Source: Nocardioidaceae bacterium
GTDB lineage: Bacteria > Actinomycetota > Actinomycetes > Propionibacteriales > Nocardioidaceae
Length of the DNA: 23,213 nt
Direction: 5' to 3'
Assembly: GCA_013813125.1 (NCBI GenBank)
Contig: JACCSH010000071.1
Location: 1 to 23,213 of the forward strand
Under the pieces are notes generated by a model that was not told the origin of the DNA, did no database searches, and saw nothing but the letters and a program-made list of their open reading frames with translations. Within the stretch, counting starts at the first letter, position 1; the number at the start of each line of letters is the position of its first letter. Position numbers and translations under genes: made by a program. Positions 18,953 through 23,213 of this stretch are shown one piece after another.

Positions 18953-20256
18953 GAGGGGCCTGCTCCCACGACCCGGACAACCGACGTCACCTGTCGCACG
19001 ACCGGCAGCGTTCGCAAGTCCTCGACCGTGGCGGCGAGGGCGAAATCTCGAGCCACATGTGTAACGACGACGAGCTCGGCATCGCGCCCGCGACCCGCCT
19101 GGCGCAACGTCTGGATCGACACCTCGTGCTGAGCAAACACGGTGGCCACCACGGCCAACACACCGGGTGAGTCCTCGACATCGATCGCGATGTGATAGCG
19201 CGTCAGCGTTTCGCTGATCGGCGCGATGTCGCATTTTGCGTACGTCGATTCGCCCCCGCCTGTGACCGAGCCCAATCGGTTGCGAGCCACGGTCACCACG
19301 TCACCGAGCACGGCGCTCGCGGTGGGTGCACCGCCCGCGCCCTGCCCGTAGAACATGAGCTCACCGGCTGCGTCGCTCTCGACGAATACGGCATTGAAGG
19401 CTCCCCGCACGCTCGCAAGAGGATGGGAGCGCGAGATCATGGCCGGGTGCACCCGGACACACACTTCGTCGCCACCCGGGCGCTCGTTGGAGTCACAGAT
19501 CGCCAGCAACTTGATGACGCAGTCCAGTTGCTTCGCTGAAGCGATGTCATGAGCAGTGATGCCTGAAATCCCTTCGCGGTGCACATCGGCAGCGGTGACC
19601 CGGGTGTGAAACGCGAGACTGGCCAGGATCGCTGCCTTGTCGGCTGCATCGAACCCTTCGACGTCAGCGGTGGGATCGGCCTCGGCGTACCCACGCGCCT
19701 TTGCATCCGCCAAAGCCTCGTCGAAACCGGCGCCTGATGTGTCCATCTGATCGAGGATGAAGTTAGTGGTGCCGTTGACGATCCCCAGAACCCGTCGCAC
19801 CTTGTCCCCGGCCATTGACTCACGCAGCGGCCGGATGATGGGAATCGCACCGGCGACGGCGGCCTCGAAATAGAGGTCGCGCTGAGCCTTCTCGGCGGCT
19901 GAAAAGAGGGTCGCCCCGTCCTCGGCAAGAAGCGCCTTGTTGGCTGTGACCACTGACGCGCCCGCCTCGAGCGCGGCAAGGATGAGGGAGCGCGCTGGCT
20001 CGATGCCGCCGATTACTTCGATGACCACATCGATGTTCCCGCGTGTCACCAGGGCATGGGCATCTGTCGTGAAAAGCTCGGGGGGCATGTCCACCGGACG
20101 GGATCGGTCGAGTCGCCGCCGTACCGCGATGCCGACGAGATCAAGGGGCGCCCCTACTCTGGCCACCAGATCGCCGTCTTGTTCTCTGAGCAGTCGGGCA
20201 ACCTCGCTGCCAACGACTCCGTAGCCCAGCAAGGCGACGCGCACGGGCGAGTCCAC
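18949..20256 (-). CDS. hom: Homoserine dehydrogenase with C-terminal ACT domain
   Basis: Hom reduces aspartate semialdehyde to homoserine with NAD(P)H, the branch point towards threonine and methionine. The 435-residue protein starts with the nucleotide-binding GYGVVG at 11-16, followed by the catalytic region with [11 protein letters not shown] and the [19 protein letters not shown] segment. Residues about 357-435 form an ACT domain ([20 protein letters not shown]), which in this family is the site of threonine feedback inhibition. The GTG start lies 1 nt after the lysA stop, with GGAGGTGGAG upstream, a strong site. The gene is called thrA in mycobacteria. Confidence 0.98.
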   Translation of the reverse strand: MDSPVRVALLGYGVVGSEVARLLREQDGDLVARVGAPLDLVGIAVRRRLDRSRPVDMPPELFTTDAHALVTRGNIDVVIEVIGGIEPARSLILAALEAGASVVTANKALLAEDGATLFSAAEKAQRDLYFEAAVAGAIPIIRPLRESMAGDKVRRVLGIVNGTTNFILDQMDTSGAGFDEALADAKARGYAEADPTADVEGFDAADKAAILASLAFHTRVTAADVHREGISGITAHDIASAKQLDCVIKLLAICDSNERPGGDEVCVRVHPAMISRSHPLASVRGAFNAVFVESDAAGELMFYGQGAGGAPTASAVLGDVVTVARNRLGSVTGGGESTYAKCDIAPISETLTRYHIAIDVEDSPGVLAVVATVFAQHEVSIQTLRQAGRGRDAELVVVTHVARDFALAATVEDLRTLPVVRQVTSVVRVVGAGPS

Positions 20257-20257
20257 G

Positions 20258-21652
20258 TCACTCCACCTCCAGACGCAAGAGATCTTCCTCGGTCTCTCGA
20301 CGGACAATCACTCGGGCAACGCCGTCTCGCACCGCCACGACGGCCGGTCGGGGGACGTGGTTGTAATTGCTCGCGAGGGACCGGCAGTAGGCCCCCGTCG
20401 CCGGAACAGCGAGCAGGTCACCGGGCCTGACGTCTGCGGGCAAGAACTCGTCCCTCACCACGATGTCCCCGGCCTCGCAGTGCTTGCCGACGACGCGCGC
20501 CAATATCGCCGGAGCGTTGGAGCGCCTCGATGCGAGCGTGCACGAATAGTCAGCGACGTACAAGGCAGCGCGGATGTTGTCACTCATACCGCCGTCGACG
20601 GCGACGTAGAGACGGCTGCTACCCGCGTCGAGTGCCACCCGCTTGACGGTTCCGACCTCGTAGAGCGTGAAAGTCGATGGTCCGGCGATCGCCCGACCGG
20701 GCTCAATGGACAGGTGCGGTATGTCGATACCGAGCGCCAGGCATTCCCGTTCGACCAGCGCCTCCGTCGCGGCAGCCAGCTGATGTGGTGTCGCGGGGTC
20801 GTCTTGGGTGGTGTAGGCGATACCGAACCCACCCCCGAGGTTCAGTTCGCCCAGAACCGTTCCGTCTCCAAGCCCTTCGGCATACAGCGCAAGCACCCGT
20901 CGGGCAGCCACCTCGAAACCTGACGTGTCGAAGATCTGGGAACCGATATGGCAGTGCAGACCGACCAGCTCGAGCGCGGAATGGCTCTGCACCCGCTCCA
21001 TAGCGACCCGGGCGACCCCCCCGGCGATAGAGAAGCCGAACTTCTGGTCTTCGTGAGCCGTGGCGATGTACGCATGGGTATGCGCCTCCACGCCTGTGGT
21101 GACTCGGATGAGCACAGGCTGACGCACCCCTGCTGCAGACGCGATTGCCCCCAGCCGTTCGATCTCGACAAAGGAGTCGACGATTACGTGTCCGACCCCG
21201 AGCTCGACGGCCCTCGTGAGCTCCGCGGTGCTCTTGTTATTACCGTGCAGGCTGAGAAGTGCCGGGTCGAAACCGGCCCGGACCGCAAGAGCCAGTTCAC
21301 CACCGGAGCAGACCTCGAGACGCAGACCCTCGTCGGCCACCCAAGAAGCAATGGCGAGGGATAAGAACGCCTTCCCGGCGTAGTACACGTCAGCAGGGGC
21401 GAAGGCGTCCCTGAAAGCGCGGGCGCGAGCGCGGAAATCTGCCTCGTCGACCACAAAGAGCGGAGTGCCGAACTCCTCAGCAAGCTGGCGGACGTCCACA
21501 CCGTCCACCCGCACGGTACCTTCGTCGGACTTGTCCACGTTGACCGGCCACAACGGCGCGATCAAAGGGTTGGGATCAGCCGGCGCGCGTAACCACCTCG
21601 GAACTCTCGTCTCTGCATCTGATTGCAGTGCGCCTGGCACCTGCGGCGCCAC
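20258..21652 (-). CDS. lysA: Diaminopimelate decarboxylase
   Basis: LysA decarboxylates meso-diaminopimelate to lysine, using pyridoxal phosphate; the product branches from the same aspartate pathway as Hom. The 464-residue protein is a fold-type III decarboxylase: PLP lysine Lys94 in VYYAGKAFLS, HCHIGSQ at 233-239, the phosphate-binding GGGFG at 273-277, EPGR at 317-320 and Cys392 in the HCEAGD segment. The start is GTG, overlapping the argS TAG by one base (TAGTG). The first 40 or so residues precede the catalytic domain, as in other actinobacterial LysA proteins. Confidence 0.98.
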   Translation of the reverse strand: MAPQVPGALQSDAETRVPRWLRAPADPNPLIAPLWPVNVDKSDEGTVRVDGVDVRQLAEEFGTPLFVVDEADFRARARAFRDAFAPADVYYAGKAFLSLAIASWVADEGLRLEVCSGGELALAVRAGFDPALLSLHGNNKSTAELTRAVELGVGHVIVDSFVEIERLGAIASAAGVRQPVLIRVTTGVEAHTHAYIATAHEDQKFGFSIAGGVARVAMERVQSHSALELVGLHCHIGSQIFDTSGFEVAARRVLALYAEGLGDGTVLGELNLGGGFGIAYTTQDDPATPHQLAAATEALVERECLALGIDIPHLSIEPGRAIAGPSTFTLYEVGTVKRVALDAGSSRLYVAVDGGMSDNIRAALYVADYSCTLASRRSNAPAILARVVGKHCEAGDIVVRDEFLPADVRPGDLLAVPATGAYCRSLASNYNHVPRPAVVAVRDGVARVIVRRETEEDLLRLEVE

Positions 21653-23213
21653 TACATGCGCTCAGGAGCTGAGACGCCCAGCAGATGAAGACCCTGGGCG
21701 AAGACAATTCGGGTGGCATCCACCAGCAACAGCCTCGCCTGGTGGAGATCTGATGCTGTCTCATCGCCTTGCGGGAGTACCCGACAGACGTCATAGAACT
21801 TGTGGAAGGTCGACGCCGTCGCCTCCAGATAGCGCGCCAGCCGGTGCGGCTCGCGCAACTCTGCAACCGTGGCGAGGACACCCGGGAACTCCGCCAGCGC
21901 CCGCAACAGCTCCCCTTCACGCTGGTGTGAGAGCAAGGAGGGGTCGAATGTCGCGCCCGCCGGCTCCACGCCCAGGTCGGCTGCGTTGCGCAAGATCGAG
22001 GCCAGTCGTGCGTGGGCGTATTGCACGTAGTAGACCGGGTTGTCACTGCTGGCGCGCGACCAGAGATCCAGATCGAGGTCGATGTTGGAGTCGCTCGAGT
22101 ATCGCACCAGCGCGTACCGAGCGGCGTCCACTCCTACTGCATCGATGAGGTCGTCGAGGGTCACGACATTGCCTGCCCGCTTCGACATCCGTACCGGTTG
22201 ACCGTCACGCACCAGGTTGACCATCTGGCCGATGAGCACCTCGAGGTTCTCATGTGGGCGATCGCCGAAGGCTTGACACATCGCCATGAGTCGGCCGACG
22301 TAGCCGTGATGATCTGCTCCCAGCATGATCACCACCAAGTCGAAGCCGCGCTCTCGCTTGTCGAGGTAGTAGGCCAAATCGGCTGAGAAGTACGCCGGAC
22401 TCCCGTCGGACTTGACGATGACGCGGTCCTTGTCGTCGCCGTACTGTTGCGATCGCAGCCAGAGCGCACCATCACGCTCATAGGTGTTGCCCATCTTGCT
22501 GAGCCGCTCGATTGCCCGGGAGACCGCCGCGCTGTCGTGCAGGCTCTGCTCATGGAAGTAGACGTCGAAGTCGACCCTGAACGTGTGCAACGTGTGCTTG
22601 ATCTCGGCGAACATCAACTCGACGCCCTCGCGCCGGAAGACCTCCCGTGCCTCTTCGTCGGGGAGCCCGAGCACATCCGGATGAGCCCTCACTACCTGCT
22701 CGACGATGTCGGCGAGGTAGCTGCCGACATAGCCGTCTGCCAGCGGTTCCTCGCCTTTGGCGACTGCCAGCAGGGAGGCGGAGAAGCGGTCGATCTGGGC
22801 GCCGGAGTCGTTGAAGTAGTACTCGCGTGTGACATCCGCCCCTCTGGCCGTGAACACTCGGGCGAGGCTGTCGCCAACAGGCGCCCAACGACCGCCTCCT
22901 AGATGGATTGGACCCGTTGGGTTCGACGACACGAACTCCAGGTTGATGCGCTGGCCCGCGAGGACGTCAGAGGTGCCGTACGCCGAACCGGCCTCGACGA
23001 TGGCGCGAGCCACCTCACCCTGCGCTGCCGCCGCCACCGTGATGTTCATGAAGCCAGGTCCAGCAATCTCCACCGCCGCAATGGAGGGCGAGTTCTCCAG
23101 CTCGGCAGCCAGCAGCGCGGCGAGCTGGGGCGGCTTCAACCCTGCCTGCTTCGAGAGCTGCAAAGCGACGTTCGTGGCGTAGTCGCCGTGACTCTTGTTC
23201 TTGGGTCTCTCAA
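21652..23213 (-). CDS. argS: Arginyl-tRNA synthetase, 5' end outside the window
   Basis: ArgS attaches arginine to tRNA-Arg. Only the last 519 codons are in the window: the frame is open to the right edge, where residues [19 protein letters not shown] match the N-terminal domain of the family, so perhaps 25-40 residues are missing. The class I signature HIGH appears as HLGG in [10 protein letters not shown], and KMSK as RMSKRAGN, a common ArgRS variant. The C-terminal DALR-type anticodon-binding domain ends at APERM. The stop overlaps the lysA start by one base, the usual argS-lysA arrangement in actinobacteria. Confidence 0.97.
   Translation of the reverse strand, partial: ERPKNKSHGDYATNVALQLSKQAGLKPPQLAALLAAELENSPSIAAVEIAGPGFMNITVAAAAQGEVARAIVEAGSAYGTSDVLAGQRINLEFVSSNPTGPIHLGGGRWAPVGDSLARVFTARGADVTREYYFNDSGAQIDRFSASLLAVAKGEEPLADGYVGSYLADIVEQVVRAHPDVLGLPDEEAREVFRREGVELMFAEIKHTLHTFRVDFDVYFHEQSLHDSAAVSRAIERLSKMGNTYERDGALWLRSQQYGDDKDRVIVKSDGSPAYFSADLAYYLDKRERGFDLVVIMLGADHHGYVGRLMAMCQAFGDRPHENLEVLIGQMVNLVRDGQPVRMSKRAGNVVTLDDLIDAVGVDAARYALVRYSSDSNIDLDLDLWSRASSDNPVYYVQYAHARLASILRNAADLGVEPAGATFDPSLLSHQREGELLRALAEFPGVLATVAELREPHRLARYLEATASTFHKFYDVCRVLPQGDETASDLHQARLLLVDATRIVFAQGLHLLGVSAPERM

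Noticed and set aside
21652..23213. argS as a truncated pseudogene with a TTG start at 23163
   Set aside because: The frame continues to the window edge with family-typical N-terminal residues, so the gene is only cut by the window.

Overview
The window is high-GC DNA (by eye, well above 60 percent) from an actinobacterium (Actinomycetota). All 21 protein genes lie on the minus strand, so transcription runs from high to low coordinates. The order argS-lysA-hom-thrC-thrB / rho-rpmE-prfA-prmC-tsaC-wecA-like / atpI-atpZ-atpBEFHAGDC-DUF2550-cob(I)alamin adenosyltransferase is the classical actinobacterial core layout, also known from Mycobacterium and Streptomyces. Unlike mycobacteria, atpF and atpH are separate genes, which points to a non-mycobacterial actinomycete. 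The genus cannot be named from this sequence.

Region by region, right to left: (1) 23213-16972 holds the 3' part of argS and a tightly packed aspartate-family operon (lysA, hom, thrC, thrB), joined by 1-14 nt overlaps or a 1-nt gap. (2) A 265-nt gap carries the likely rho promoter and a long rho leader. (3) 16706-10670 holds rho, rpmE, prfA, prmC, tsaC and a WecA/MraY-family phosphoglycosyl transferase. rpmE is flanked by hairpins and has a match to a SigR/SigH-type promoter (GGAAT-N18-GTT). The four genes prfA to wecA-like overlap stop-to-start. (4) A 144-nt gap carries a promoter overlapped by a near-consensus Rex (NADH/NAD+ sensor) operator. (5) 10525-2826 is the complete F1Fo ATP synthase operon with two small assembly-type genes in front. 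(6) 2760-156 holds DUF2550, a PduO-type adenosyltransferase, a 3-hydroxyacyl-CoA dehydrogenase preceded by a perfect 16-bp palindrome, and a small STAS-domain protein.

Functionally, the segment joins amino-acid supply (Arg-tRNA, Lys, Thr), transcription and translation termination (Rho, RF1 and the RF1 methylase PrmC), tRNA modification (TsaC), envelope lipid-linked sugar synthesis and energy conversion. I see no mobile element, CRISPR array, tRNA, rRNA, phage gene or defence system, and no clearly undescribed multi-gene system. The points of interest are regulatory (Rex-like site, SigR-like promoter, rho leader, 16-bp palindrome) and a repeat-bearing disordered insertion in Rho. No gene-free stretch exceeds 300 nt; the 155 nt at the left end hold only a possible hairpin.
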